NCBI GenBank assembly: GCA_012518615.1
Contig: JAAYRU010000053.1
Coordinates: 1 to 64,000 of the forward strand
Direction: 5' to 3'
Length of the DNA stretch: 64,000 bases
From: Christensenellaceae bacterium
GTDB taxonomy: Bacteria; Bacillota; Clostridia; Christensenellales; Aristaeellaceae
The translations under genes and the position numbers were made by a program. The notes under the pieces were generated by a model that did no database searches, was not told where the DNA came from, and saw only the letters and a list, made by a program, of their open reading frames with translations. Below, piece after piece: positions 42,518-51,939 of the stretch. Each line of letters opens with the position of its first letter. Position 1 is the first letter of the stretch.

Positions 42518-43969
42518 TACTCTGCTTAGCGCCATGCCAAGATAATTTACAATATCTATAGTTGAAGGAGAATAACTGCCCTGCTTTTTTTGTACATATC
42601 TGCCCGATAGGTTAAGCCAATAAGAAGCAAGCTGCATAGCAAGCAAAGGCTTTTCACCTTTTTGCTGAGCATATATAGCTGATAGTATTCCAAGCAGCGC
42701 ATCGCCACTGCCGCCTTTTGCAAGCGCAGGTACGCCACCAGGTTGAATAGCAAAATCCTTGCCATCATACATGAGCATACTATTTCCCTTAAGCAATACA
42801 TTTGCGCCAAAACGCAAATACAGCTCTTGGGCGGCTGAAAACATATCCTTTTGAATATCTTCATTACTGCAATTAAGCAGCCTTGCAGCTTCGCCTATAT
42901 GCGGGGTAATTATAGCCCTTTCGCCTAATTTAATAGGATTTTTAGCCAGCAGATTAAGCGCGCCCGCGTCCCATACTGATGGTATAGTATCATCAAATAA
43001 TTCAAGTATGGTTTCCCAAGTAGTAGCGTTTTCTTCTATGCCGCAGCCTAGGGCAAAAAGGCTAATATTTTTGGGTTTTTCACGCACGCACATTGCATTT
43101 GGTACGCTGTTTTGCAGTATTTCAGCTACTTTATCTTCGCATAATACATATACAAGCCCCGCACCTGATTTTATGCAGGCTAGAGCTGCCATAGACGCTG
43201 CACCCGCCATTCCAAAGCTGCCTACATAAAGCATCACTCTGCCAAAATCCCCTTTATAGCTATATGGATTACGCTTTGGAAGCAGGCTTAGAAAATCCTC
43301 CTGTCGCATAATAAACGCACTGTCCTGTAAGTTTGTAATTTGCGGCATGTATATGCTGGGTAAATCTATATCAGCAACTATTATTTTACCCGCTGCACCT
43401 TCCTTTGAAAAAAAGAGACCATGTTTGGCTTTTTGAAAGCTTATAGTATAGTTTGCTCTAATAAAAGCTCCCTCCGCATATCCAGTATTCCCGTCTATAC
43501 CTGAGGGTATATCTAGTGATAACACTTTTACACCGCTTGTGTTTATGCTATTTATTATTTGAGCCGCTTCACCCTCTACCCCGCCTCTTAGACCTGTTCC
43601 GAATATTGCGTCAACAATTAAATCATAATCATTAAATTTAGGGCTATCAATTATTGTAGCACTGGTATTTTTTAGCTTTTTTGTATTATATTTTGCATCT
43701 TCTGTACGGGGTTCTTTAATTATATATACATGGGTTTCCGCGCTTTCATACGCCAACATCCTCGCAAGCGCAATACCATCTCCCCCATTATTTCCGCTGC
43801 CGCATACTAAAAGTATGCGCTTACCTTTAAGAGGATAAGCTATAATACCTTTAATCGCTTCAAATGAGGCGCGCGCAGCTTTTTCCATAAGGTAAAGACT
43901 TGACACACCCTTTGAAAAAGCATACTGCTCCCAGGCTCTCATATATTCAGGGCTTATACTAAAATTCAC
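42515..43969 (-). CDS. nnr: Bifunctional NAD(P)H-hydrate repair enzyme Nnr
   Basis: A 484-residue fusion. The N-terminal epimerase (residues about 1-215) has LVCGSGNNGGDGIALARMLA and VDAIFGTGLRGGVEGEAAQI; the C-terminal ADP-dependent dehydratase has YKGDFGRVMLYVGSFGMAGA, VITPHIGEAARLL-type and GVPALAKGGSGDALLGILSA. Together they repair hydrated NADH and NADPH. GTG start after GGAGGG, overlapping the acpS end. The acpS-nnr pairing is common in Bacillota. Confidence 0.95.
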   Translation of the reverse strand: MNFSISPEYMRAWEQYAFSKGVSSLYLMEKAARASFEAIKGIIAYPLKGKRILLVCGSGNNGGDGIALARMLAYESAETHVYIIKEPRTEDAKYNTKKLKNTSATIIDSPKFNDYDLIVDAIFGTGLRGGVEGEAAQIINSINTSGVKVLSLDIPSGIDGNTGYAEGAFIRANYTISFQKAKHGLFFSKEGAAGKIIVADIDLPSIYMPQITNLQDSAFIMRQEDFLSLLPKRNPYSYKGDFGRVMLYVGSFGMAGAASMAALACIKSGAGLVYVLCEDKVAEILQNSVPNAMCVREKPKNISLFALGCGIEENATTWETILELFDDTIPSVWDAGALNLLAKNPIKLGERAIITPHIGEAARLLNCSNEDIQKDMFSAAQELYLRFGANVLLKGNSMLMYDGKDFAIQPGGVPALAKGGSGDALLGILSAIYAQQKGEKPLLAMQLASYWLNLSGRYVQKKQGSYSPSTIDIVNYLGMALSRV

Positions 43970-43970
43970 T

Positions 43971-44342
43971 TTAACCCTCCAGCACTACAAATGCGATAGC
44001 TATATCCCCCTCATGGGATATGCTTAAATGCGTACTTTTCACTCCAATTTGCTTTTGCATATCTTCTGCTTTACCCAGTAAAACATAATAAGGCTTGCCA
44101 AGCTCATTGTGCATTATCTTTATATCATTAAAGGGCACGGGACCTATGCCCGTGCCTATAGCCTTCATAAAGGCTTCCTTAGCTGCAAACATAGCTGCGA
44201 ATGACGAAGCCTTAAACACCCCACGGCTTTCAGCGTAGGCTCTTTCATCTATAGTAAATATACGCTCCACAAAACGATTATTATCAGTAAGCTTTTCCAT
44301 GCGTGATATGCTGCACATATCAACGCCTATGCCAATAATCAT
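43971..44342 (-). CDS. acpS: Holo-[acyl-carrier-protein] synthase
   Basis: A 123-residue phosphopantetheinyl transferase that activates acyl carrier protein. Metal-binding motifs are IIGIGVDMCSISRMEKL at the start and SFAAMFAAKEAFMKAIGTGI near residue 55; THLSISHEGDIAIAFVVL ends the protein. Length is typical. Confidence 0.96.
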   Translation of the reverse strand: MIIGIGVDMCSISRMEKLTDNNRFVERIFTIDERAYAESRGVFKASSFAAMFAAKEAFMKAIGTGIGPVPFNDIKIMHNELGKPYYVLLGKAEDMQKQIGVKSTHLSISHEGDIAIAFVVLEG

Positions 44343-44346
44343 ATTA

Positions 44347-45270
44347 TTACTGCGCAGCTTCGCTAAGCTTTTCTATGTTATCATCTATCCACATAGTAAG
44401 TTCTTCCGTTACGCTATCCCTGTTTAATTCATTGAACAGCTCATGGCGTGCTTCAGGATAGAGCTTAACATGCACATTTTTGTAGCCTGATTTAATAAAA
44501 TTATTCGCTACCTTTTTAACTCCATCGCCCTTGCCTATAGGGTCCATTTCGCCTGATATAAACAGCACAGGCATATTAGGCTTTGCAGCCTTATTTAAAC
44601 CTTCATTTGTAAGAGCCATAAGACCGCCGAAAAAATCCTTATACGCACCAGAAGATAACGGAAAGCCGCAAAGAGGGTCTTTGATATAACGCTCCACTTC
44701 AAATGCATCACGGCTAAGCCAATCAAAGGCGGTTTTCGCCTTCTTATCCTTTGGAAAAACTAAACTTGAAATAAGCTTAGAGGGCTTATCCTTTCCCGTG
44801 AATATAGACATAAGCCCCGCTACCAAGCTCCCAAGCCTTACAATTGTTTTACCATAAAAACCGGTACCACTTAAAACAAGCATATCGGGCAATTTATCCT
44901 CAAAGCGCATAATATAACACCTTAAAAGAAAGCTTCCCATGCTGTGCCCAAGCATAATAAGAGGTATATCGGGATATTTGCTTTTAAGTATATCATAGGC
45001 GTTTGATACATCAGCAATCATATTATTCCAGCCGTCAGGACCGAATATGCCTATGTTTTCCTTGGATAGCTCTTCTCCATGCCCCGCTAGGTTAAAGCCC
45101 GCAACAATTATGCCTGATTTGTTGAGTGCCTTTGCAAGCCTTGTATAACGCCAAATATGTTCTGACATACCATGTATTATAAGCATTACCGCCCTTGCAG
45201 GAACAGGGCAATCCCATATTATTAACTTTTTATCTTCTCCGTTGTTCAGCTTAAATGGCATATTATCCAT
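44347..45270 (-). CDS. Alpha/beta hydrolase, lysophospholipase/monoglyceride lipase type
   Basis: A 307-residue serine hydrolase of the YtpA/PldB group. The oxyanion region is MLIIHGMSEHIWRYTRLAKA, the nucleophile elbow IMLGHSMGSFLLR (serine near 110), the acid FISGEMDPIGKGDG and the histidine EARHELFNE. No signal peptide, so it acts in the cytoplasm or on the membrane inner face, probably on lysophospholipids or monoacylglycerols. Lies between trpS and acpS in one transcript. Confidence 0.88.
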   Translation of the reverse strand: MDNMPFKLNNGEDKKLIIWDCPVPARAVMLIIHGMSEHIWRYTRLAKALNKSGIIVAGFNLAGHGEELSKENIGIFGPDGWNNMIADVSNAYDILKSKYPDIPLIMLGHSMGSFLLRCYIMRFEDKLPDMLVLSGTGFYGKTIVRLGSLVAGLMSIFTGKDKPSKLISSLVFPKDKKAKTAFDWLSRDAFEVERYIKDPLCGFPLSSGAYKDFFGGLMALTNEGLNKAAKPNMPVLFISGEMDPIGKGDGVKKVANNFIKSGYKNVHVKLYPEARHELFNELNRDSVTEELTMWIDDNIEKLSEAAQ

Positions 45271-45280
45271 AGCTATCTCC

Positions 45281-46291
45281 TTACAGCTGATAAAGCCCTA
45301 CTTTTTTATACACCTTTTTCAGCGTTCTTTTTGCAATATTACCTGCACGCTCGGCATTGTTTTTAAGTATGCCGTTTAGATATTGTTTGTCCTTTATAAG
45401 CTCGTTATATCTATCCTGTATGGGTTTTAAACTCTCTATAACAAGCTCTGTTACTTCTTTTTTAAGGTCGCCATAGCCTTTGCCATTAAAATGCTCAACC
45501 GTTTCTTCTATACTATTGCCTGAAAGCGCGGAATATATAGTGATAAGGTTGCTTACGCCGGGTTTATTTTCAGGATCATAGGCTATATTTGTATCGCTAT
45601 CCGTTACCGCGCGTTTTAGCTTGCGGCGTATGTTGTCCGGAGAATCGAGCAGCGAAATATAGCTTTCCTCAGGGTCGGACTTGCTCATCTTTCTTGCAGG
45701 GTCACTCAGGCTCATTATTTTCGCGGATTCTTTTGGCATGTATATTTCAGGCACTACAAAAACATCGCCATATAGTGCGTTAACCCTTTGAGCAATATCC
45801 CTTGTTATTTCAAGGTGCTGTTTTTGGTCTGCGCCAACGGGCACAAGCTGCGACTGATACAATAATATATCCGCCGCCATGAGCACGGGATATGTAAATA
45901 GCCCCGCGTTTATATTATCACTATTTGTTTCGCTTTTCGCCTTAAACTGCGTCATACGGCTAAGCTCTCCCATATAGGTATAACAGCTTAGAATCCAACA
46001 AAGCTCAGCATGTTCCGGCACATGGCTCTGGCAATATATTATGTTTTCTTCAGGATCCAGCCCACAGGCAATATATAGCGCGGCAAGCTCGACAGTCCTT
46101 CGCCTAAGTAATGCAGGCTCCCGTCTTACTGTTAAGGCATGCAAATCTACTATGGAAAACAGGCAGCGATAGCTATTCTTTAGAAGCACAAAATTGCGTA
46201 TTGCGCCTATATAGTTGCCGATAGTAATTGCGCCTGACGGCTGAACGCCTGAATATAGTATTGGTTTGGTTTTAATATTATTATCTGTCAT
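45281..46291 (-). CDS. trpS: Tryptophanyl-tRNA synthetase
   Basis: A 336-residue class I synthetase. The HIGH-equivalent is GVQPSGAITIGNYIGAIRNF and the KMSKS loop is RKMSKSDPEESYISLL; the tryptophan pocket contains YPVLMAADILLYQ. It charges tRNA-Trp. There is no T-box before it; in contrast the tryptophan transporter elsewhere in the window has one. It follows kbl by 18 bases, so it is probably co-transcribed with threonine-degradation genes. Confidence 0.96.
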   Translation of the reverse strand: MTDNNIKTKPILYSGVQPSGAITIGNYIGAIRNFVLLKNSYRCLFSIVDLHALTVRREPALLRRRTVELAALYIACGLDPEENIIYCQSHVPEHAELCWILSCYTYMGELSRMTQFKAKSETNSDNINAGLFTYPVLMAADILLYQSQLVPVGADQKQHLEITRDIAQRVNALYGDVFVVPEIYMPKESAKIMSLSDPARKMSKSDPEESYISLLDSPDNIRRKLKRAVTDSDTNIAYDPENKPGVSNLITIYSALSGNSIEETVEHFNGKGYGDLKKEVTELVIESLKPIQDRYNELIKDKQYLNGILKNNAERAGNIAKRTLKKVYKKVGLYQL

Positions 46292-46304
46292 GGTTGACCT
46301 TTCT

Positions 46305-47486
46305 TTATATGTTCATGTCTTTCTTTACTTTTTCAAAGCAGCTTACGGCAAAATCTAAATCCTCTTTTGAGTGACCAGCGCTTATCTGCACCCTTATGCG
46401 CGCCTTTTCCTTTGGCACAACAGGGAAGGAAAAACTTACCACATACACGCCTTCATTAAGCATTCTTTCGGCAAATTCCTGCGCTACATGCGCATTATAT
46501 AGCATTACCGCGGTTATCGGGTGCTCGCCGGGAAGCACATCAAAGCCTAGGCTTTGAAGTTTTTCCTTAAAGTAGCGAGTGTTTTCGTGCACCTTGTCCT
46601 GAAGGTTGGTGTTTTCTTCAAGTAAATCAAGCGTTGCAAGTGTGGCTGAGCATATTGCAGGGGCAACTGAGTTGCTGAACAAATACGGTCTTGACCTTTG
46701 CCTTAGAAGGTCTACAATAGGCTGCCTTGCAGCTGTAAAGCCGCCTGACGCACCGCCAAGCGCCTTACCGAATGTACTGGTTATAATATCCACCCTTCCC
46801 ATAACGCCGCAATGTTCGTGAGTACCTCTGCCATTTTTGCCCATGAAGCCTGTTGCATGGCTATCATCAACCATTACAAGGGCATCGTATTTATCCGCAA
46901 GGTCGCATATTTCTGGCAACTTTGCAATATAGCCGTCCATGGAGAACACGCCGTCAGTGGCAATTAAGCGTATACGGGCATCCTGCGCTTCTTTAAGCTG
47001 TTCTTCAAGCATAGCCATATCACTATTTTTATAACGATAGCGCCTTGCCTTGCATAGCCTTACACCATCTATTATTGAAGCATGGTTGAGCTCATCAGAG
47101 AAAACAGCATCTTCCTCGCCCAGTATGGTTTCAAAAAGACCTCCATTTGCGTCAAAGCATGAGGAATACAGTATTACATCATCCATTCCTAAGAAATGAG
47201 CGAGCCTATTTTCAAGCTCCTTATGTACACTCTGCGTGCCGCATATAAAGCGCACGCTGGAAAGCCCAAAGCCCCATTTATCGTAGCTGTCTTTAGCGGC
47301 TTGAATTAGCTTTTTATTGTCAGACAAACCAAGGTAGTTATTCGCGCACATATTAAGCACATTATCTGTTTTGGTTGTATCTATCCTTGATTTTTGCGGC
47401 GTGGTTATTATCCGCTCATCCTTCTCTGTGCCGGATTTTTTTATCTCTTCAAGTATTTCATTATAATAATTAAGCGCTTTTTTCAT
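46305..47486 (-). CDS. kbl: Glycine C-acetyltransferase (2-amino-3-ketobutyrate CoA ligase)
   Basis: A 393-residue alpha-oxoamine synthase with [23 protein letters not shown] is the start of the fold; [20 protein letters not shown] binds cofactor; the PLP lysine lies in [20 protein letters not shown] near residue 240. It cleaves 2-amino-3-ketobutyrate, made by Tdh, into glycine and acetyl-CoA. It starts two bases after tdh. Closest alternative is another AOS enzyme such as BioF, which the tdh context makes unlikely. Confidence 0.94.
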   Translation of the reverse strand: MKKALNYYNEILEEIKKSGTEKDERIITTPQKSRIDTTKTDNVLNMCANNYLGLSDNKKLIQAAKDSYDKWGFGLSSVRFICGTQSVHKELENRLAHFLGMDDVILYSSCFDANGGLFETILGEEDAVFSDELNHASIIDGVRLCKARRYRYKNSDMAMLEEQLKEAQDARIRLIATDGVFSMDGYIAKLPEICDLADKYDALVMVDDSHATGFMGKNGRGTHEHCGVMGRVDIITSTFGKALGGASGGFTAARQPIVDLLRQRSRPYLFSNSVAPAICSATLATLDLLEENTNLQDKVHENTRYFKEKLQSLGFDVLPGEHPITAVMLYNAHVAQEFAERMLNEGVYVVSFSFPVVPKEKARIRVQISAGHSKEDLDFAVSCFEKVKKDMNI

Positions 47487-47487
47487 A

Positions 47488-48522
47488 TTATTTGCTCCAA
47501 TCTAGTATAATCTTTCCGCTGTTGCCTGTGTTCATAATATCAAAGGCTTTTTGAAATTCAGTATAATGGAAACGATGTGTAATAAGCGGGCTCAAATCAA
47601 GCCCCGCCTCAACCATAGCGCCCATCTTATACCATGTTTCATACATACGCCTGCCATATATGCCTTTTACGGTAAGGCCTTTAAGTATTATTTCATCCAT
47701 GTCAAGCGTTGGCTGTTTGTCGCCAAAAAGACCGAGTAGCGCAATCGCTCCGCCGTTTCGCATATTGCTTATCATTTGGTTTAGCGCTGATGCTGCGCCT
47801 GACATCTCAAGCCCTACATCAAAACCCTCCACCATATGGTGTTCTTTCATTACTTTTTCAAGTGAATCTCTTGTAACATTTACTGTTGCAGTAGCGCCAA
47901 GCTTTTTAGCAAGCTCAAGACGATAGTCATTAATATCGGTTATTATTACATTTCTTGCGCCATTTTTATTGCATATGGCAGCAGCCATAATACCAATGGG
48001 ACCGGCGCCCGTTATAAGTACATCCTCACCCACCACATCAAACATAAGGGCGGTATGCGTGGCGTTACCAAAGGCGTCGAAGAAAGATACAATATCATCC
48101 GGCAGTTTCTCCGAAATAGGTATGCAGTTTGATGCGGGTATACACAGATATTCCGCAAACGCACCGCTGCGCTGCACGCCTACTCCTTCGGTTGCATGGC
48201 ACCACTGACCATTACCCGCGCGGCAGTTGCGGCAATGACCGCATACTATATGCCCTTCCCCTGAAACCTTATCGCCTATCTTAAAGCCGTTTGCATTTTC
48301 GCCCACCTGCGCAATCCTGCCCACATATTCATGCCCTATAACAAGCGGCGGTTTTATATGCTTTTGGCTCCAAGCGTCCCAGTTATATATATGCAGGTCG
48401 GTTCCACATATGGCAGTCTTGTTGATTTTTATAAGTACATCGTTTGGACCACATTTTGGTTTTTCAACTTGCATGAGTTTTAAGCCCTTTTCAGGGGCTG
48501 CCTTTACTAATGCATCCATCAT
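47488..48522 (-). CDS. tdh: L-threonine 3-dehydrogenase
   Basis: A 344-residue zinc-dependent medium-chain dehydrogenase oxidising threonine to 2-amino-3-ketobutyrate with NAD. Catalytic zinc site [20 protein letters not shown] and [10 protein letters not shown]; structural zinc site [15 protein letters not shown] with four cysteines; NAD site [28 protein letters not shown] precedes ATGATG. The WDAW stretch after the zinc cysteine is typical of TDH rather than sorbitol dehydrogenase. Confidence 0.95.
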   Translation of the reverse strand: MMDALVKAAPEKGLKLMQVEKPKCGPNDVLIKINKTAICGTDLHIYNWDAWSQKHIKPPLVIGHEYVGRIAQVGENANGFKIGDKVSGEGHIVCGHCRNCRAGNGQWCHATEGVGVQRSGAFAEYLCIPASNCIPISEKLPDDIVSFFDAFGNATHTALMFDVVGEDVLITGAGPIGIMAAAICNKNGARNVIITDINDYRLELAKKLGATATVNVTRDSLEKVMKEHHMVEGFDVGLEMSGAASALNQMISNMRNGGAIALLGLFGDKQPTLDMDEIILKGLTVKGIYGRRMYETWYKMGAMVEAGLDLSPLITHRFHYTEFQKAFDIMNTGNSGKIILDWSK

Positions 48523-49265
48523 AGTGTTTCTTCCTCCTTTATTAAATTTTCTATATCTTGGCGGCTATAAATAAATGTAACTATTTCGCCGTCATTTCTA
48601 AATATATTAGGTTGCAGGTAGAACACGGCATTTGAATCTTCATCTGCATAGTAATGCTCCTCGGGGTAAAAATCAAGCGAGAATGTCTCAAAGCACAAAT
48701 CTTCATGCCAAGGGGAGTTAGGCTTGCTTATTTCAGGCTCTATTTTACTCCATATATCTCTTAGCACAAGAGCTGCTATTTGCTCTGAGCTATCCCCAAC
48801 CTCTGTAAGTACACCCCTTAATGTAAGGGTTTCGCCTGCATATTCACCGGATACATCAAACACCTGCGAATACACGCTTTTTTTGACTATACCGTCAAGC
48901 TTTTGCTCCTGCAACATCCTTGTTGAAAAGAAGCGCCCGTTATTACAGCATATCTCGTATACTTGGTGTATATAGTTATCCGCGCTTTTTGCCATATCAG
49001 GATCTTCCGCATACATGGGAAGCAGCAAATCCGTCATCTCGTTTATAGCACCTACAAAATAATAGTTTATGCTTTCAGCAACGGGGCTGTCGCCCTCTAT
49101 AAAGGGATATTTACAATAATAATCGTATATAAGGGTGTCTTCTTTTTTGTATTCCTCGCTAATTTCCTTAAAGCTTATATTAAGCCCGCCACTTTCAGCG
49201 TATACAGATATAATACTGCAAGCAAGCAATAATACAAAAAGTAATACCCTAAGTTTTCTAATCAT
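48519..49265 (-). CDS. Secreted DUF3298/RsiV-like protein
   Basis: A 248-residue exported protein. The signal peptide [20 protein letters not shown] ends near VYA at residue 23. The remainder resembles the C-terminal DUF3298 region of RsiV/Pda[55 protein letters not shown] with an acidic site and [10 protein letters not shown]. In RsiV this domain binds lysozyme, but there is no anti-sigma part or partner sigma gene here. It overlaps tdh by four bases and the reductase upstream by eight. Confidence 0.7.
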   Translation of the reverse strand: MIRKLRVLLFVLLLACSIISVYAESGGLNISFKEISEEYKKEDTLIYDYYCKYPFIEGDSPVAESINYYFVGAINEMTDLLLPMYAEDPDMAKSADNYIHQVYEICCNNGRFFSTRMLQEQKLDGIVKKSVYSQVFDVSGEYAGETLTLRGVLTEVGDSSEQIAALVLRDIWSKIEPEISKPNSPWHEDLCFETFSLDFYPEEHYYADEDSNAVFYLQPNIFRNDGEIVTFIYSRQDIENLIKEEETL

Positions 49266-50112
49266 TTTCTGCCTGCTTTATGTATTTGGCGGCAGATAGC
49301 GCGGCTATATTCCCTTCCCCTGTTGCCTTTGCAACCTGAAGGGGCTGTCCTACCATGTCTCCCGCTGCAAACACGCCTTTGACATTGGTTGCCATATCCT
49401 TATCTACATATACGCTTCCATCTTTTACTTCAAGCTCAGGCAAAAGCTGTGTAGGCGCAATCGCGGGACGGATTACGAATATTCCATCTGCCACATGCTC
49501 CGACTTATCGCATACAAGCTTCATACCCTCAGCACTTTTTTCTATTGATAGAGGTTTGTCGTCTATTACAGTTATACTATCATTAAGCCCGGAAATATCA
49601 TGCTTTCTTTCAGGGCAATATTTAACCGTAGCTAATTCAGCCAGATAGTTCGCTTCTTCTACGGATTCACCGCCTGCACCTACCACGATTACAGTTTTAC
49701 CTCTGTAAAACATACCGTCGCAGGTAGCGCAGTAGCTTACGCCCTGTCCAAGGAGCTCTTCCTCGTTTTTAAGGGTTTTAACCCTTGCAGTGCCGCAGGC
49801 TAGTATTATGCTGCTTGCCTCATATATATCGTTTTCAACAAGGCAGGAAAAGCTTCCGCCCACAGGCATTATCTTTTGAACCAGACCTTTTCTAAGCTCA
49901 GCGCCTGCCTCTACCAGTTGCTCCCTTGTAATTTTAACAAATTCCTTGCCGCTAACATTTGGCATTCCGGGATAATTATCAACACGGTGTGCCTTTTCCA
50001 TAGCACCCTCCGCATTATACAAAACAAGCGTTTTAAGGTTGCGCTGCCTTGCGGTAAGCGCCGCGGAGCAGCCTGCAGGACCCGCGCCTACTATAATTAC
50101 ATCATATTTCAA
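49258..50112 (-). CDS. Thioredoxin reductase-like FAD disulfide oxidoreductase
   Basis: A 284-residue protein of the thioredoxin-reductase group: FAD site DVIIVGAGPAGCSAALTARQ, redox pair Cys128/Cys131 in YCATCDGMFY, NADPH site VIVVGAGGESVEEANYLAEL and the closing GVFAAGDMVGQPLQVAKATG. At 284 residues it is shorter than typical TrxB (about 310), and VIVVGAGGES replaces the usual GGGDSA motif, so it may use another electron donor such as ferredoxin or NADH. TTG start with GGAGG upstream, overlapping the CBS-domain gene. Confidence 0.88.
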   Translation of the reverse strand: MKYDVIIVGAGPAGCSAALTARQRNLKTLVLYNAEGAMEKAHRVDNYPGMPNVSGKEFVKITREQLVEAGAELRKGLVQKIMPVGGSFSCLVENDIYEASSIILACGTARVKTLKNEEELLGQGVSYCATCDGMFYRGKTVIVVGAGGESVEEANYLAELATVKYCPERKHDISGLNDSITVIDDKPLSIEKSAEGMKLVCDKSEHVADGIFVIRPAIAPTQLLPELEVKDGSVYVDKDMATNVKGVFAAGDMVGQPLQVAKATGEGNIAALSAAKYIKQAEND

Positions 50113-51421
50113 TATGTCTTACCTCCACCCATTCTATGCGCCTGTCACATACCTTTTCAACTTGAAATATAAGCCCTTCAAGCTCTACCCTCGGTCTGCT
50201 ACCGTCTTCCGGCACAGCTCCAAGGTTATCCAATATAAAGCCCGCTATGGTGTCATATTCTTCGTCAATTGGCAGTTCAAAGCCTGTAACCTTGTTAAAC
50301 TGCTCTATATCCGTACCGCCGGATACCCCCCATACGCCCTTTCCTTTTTCGATAATATCCATCTGCTCTTGAATATCATACTCATCGTATATATTGCCTA
50401 CGATTTCTTCAAGCAAGTCTTCCATGGTTATTATGCCGCTTGTGCCGCCGTATTCATCCACCACAACCGCCATATGTATCTTATCCTCCTGCATACTGCG
50501 GAAAAGCACATCAGCGCGCACGGTTTCAGGCACAAAGCGCACGGGGCGCAGTAAGTTTCTAAGCTTCTTAGGCTTTTCTCTAGTTAAATTAATCAGATAA
50601 TCGCGGGTAGTGATTACACCTATTATATGGTCTAAATCGTCCTGATATACGGGGAAACGCGAAAAGCCCGTCGTTTTTATGCTCTCAAGTATGTTTTCCT
50701 CAGTATCGTCTATGTATATGCTCTGCATATCGGTGCGGTGTGTCATGCACTCTTCTGCCGTCATGTTGTTAAACTCGAATATATTTTCAATAAGGTCGCG
50801 CTCTAATTCCTCTATCGCGCCCTTTTCTTCGCCGGCATCTACCATCATGCGTATTTCATCCTCAGTTACCTGCTCTACATCCGCATCAGGGTCTACACCT
50901 GCTGAGCGGGATATACCAGAAGATAGGTTTGACAATAGGTTTGCCATTGGGTTAAACAAAGCGTTTATAAGTCTAATAAAGACCAAAAGAGATTTCGCCG
51001 TATCCTCAGCCTTTGTGCGCACTATTTTCTTAGGCAACGCTATTGAAAAAAGCATAAATATAAAGCAAAGAACAAAAAGCACTATAATATAAGAAACAGC
51101 GCTAATTAGCCTTGGTGATACATTCGCCCCCCACGCACCGCAAATAGCGTTTGAGAGCATAGCGCCATAGCTTATTGTAAACGAAGCTGATAGCAATGAA
51201 AACATAAACGCCAGCGCCACCTCAAGCGGGCTAGGTACATTACGCAGCTTATCTATTTCCTCGCCTAAGCGTTGGGAAACCCTGTCCTCCGCCATAGCGT
51301 CCCTCTTAAGCTTGCTTATATTTAATGTGTTTAAGGCAATGTTTGCCGCTTGTGTAAGCCCTGATAGTATAAACAGCAGCGCCTGTAAAAATATGTGGAT
51401 GCCTAAGGCACCGGCTTCCAT
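50102..51421 (-). CDS. CNNM/HlyC-CorC family CBS-domain transporter
   Basis: A 439-residue protein with an N-terminal DUF21 membrane domain of about four segments, a paired CBS module (EDLIENIFEFNNMTAEECMT, TRTDMQSIYIDDTEENI, MAVVVDEYGGTSGIITMEDL) and a C-terminal CorC-type domain (GVWGVSGGTDIEQFNKVTGF). Relatives export magnesium or cobalt. The ATG at 51421 gives the usual short N-terminus; AAGGAG lies 11 bases upstream, a longish gap. Lead gene of a transcript continuing to the reductase, the secreted protein and tdh. Confidence 0.9.
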   Translation of the reverse strand: MEAGALGIHIFLQALLFILSGLTQAANIALNTLNISKLKRDAMAEDRVSQRLGEEIDKLRNVPSPLEVALAFMFSLLSASFTISYGAMLSNAICGAWGANVSPRLISAVSYIIVLFVLCFIFMLFSIALPKKIVRTKAEDTAKSLLVFIRLINALFNPMANLLSNLSSGISRSAGVDPDADVEQVTEDEIRMMVDAGEEKGAIEELERDLIENIFEFNNMTAEECMTHRTDMQSIYIDDTEENILESIKTTGFSRFPVYQDDLDHIIGVITTRDYLINLTREKPKKLRNLLRPVRFVPETVRADVLFRSMQEDKIHMAVVVDEYGGTSGIITMEDLLEEIVGNIYDEYDIQEQMDIIEKGKGVWGVSGGTDIEQFNKVTGFELPIDEEYDTIAGFILDNLGAVPEDGSRPRVELEGLIFQVEKVCDRRIEWVEVRHIEI

Positions 51422-51554
51422 AGATGCATACGCTCCTTTCTTTGAGTGCATTATACCATCAATAAAGAATATTTACCATAACACTTTATAAGTATAGAGT
51501 ATATCGCGCTTTGTGCAATGCACACACAAAATACAAACTAAAAACAAAAAAGAA

Positions 51555-51584
51555 TTGACAAAGCACGCGATCAAATTGTATCAT
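51555..51584 (+). promoter_or_regulatory. Promoter of the tryptophan transporter operon
   Basis: TTGACA (51555-51560), 18 bases, TATCAT (51579-51584), placed just before the T-box leader. Confidence 0.75.
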
Positions 51585-51597
51585 TCAGTTACACCGT

Positions 51598-51847
51598 TGA
51601 GGGAGGATAGTATTCCGGTCTTAAGTCTCTAAAGAGAGCCGCTATATGGTGCAAGGCGGCGTGGCGATACCGGTTGAATGGGCTCCTGAGGGGCTGCAGG
51701 AAGCATAGTATGGCAGCACGGGATCCGCACCCGTTAGCATGGCGGCATATGTGTTAGCATATGGAGAGAGTGGGCGTAAGCCTAAAGTTGAGTGGTACCG
51801 CGTAGATTTTTCTCCGCCTCGGCAAAATTGCCGGGGCGGATTTGTTT
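51598..51847 (+). promoter_or_regulatory. Tryptophan T-box riboswitch with terminator
   Basis: The stretch 51422-51860 has no gene; it holds this leader. Stem I begins GGAGG-ATAGTA (AGTA at 51609-51612) and closes with CCGGT/ACCGG; its specifier loop reads GAATGGG, so the codon is UGG (51679-51681), Trp. The conserved T-box AGTGGTACCGCG (51791-51802) lies in the antiterminator, followed by the terminator TCCGCC...GGCGGA plus TTTGTTT (51812-51847). Uncharged tRNA-Trp stabilises the antiterminator and lets transcription enter the transporter genes. Confidence 0.95.
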
Positions 51848-51860
51848 AAGGGAGGTAATC

Positions 51861-51920
51861 ATGCTTATCAGAGCTTGTATGTGGAAAGGTTTCCCTAAAG
51901 TAAATATTAAATTATTTTAA
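51861..51920 (+). CDS. 19-codon small ORF between T-box and transporter
   Basis: ATG at 51861 follows GGGAGGTAATC, an excellent ribosome binding site, and encodes MLIRACMWKGFPKVNIKLF, then TAA, 19 bases before the next ATG. It contains one tryptophan codon (residue 8). It could be a leader peptide coupling translation to trpX or adding a second tryptophan check downstream of the T-box, or a remnant. No family is recognisable at this length. Confidence 0.45.
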   Translation: MLIRACMWKGFPKVNIKLF

Positions 51921-51939
51921 AAAAAGGAAGGAAAATATC

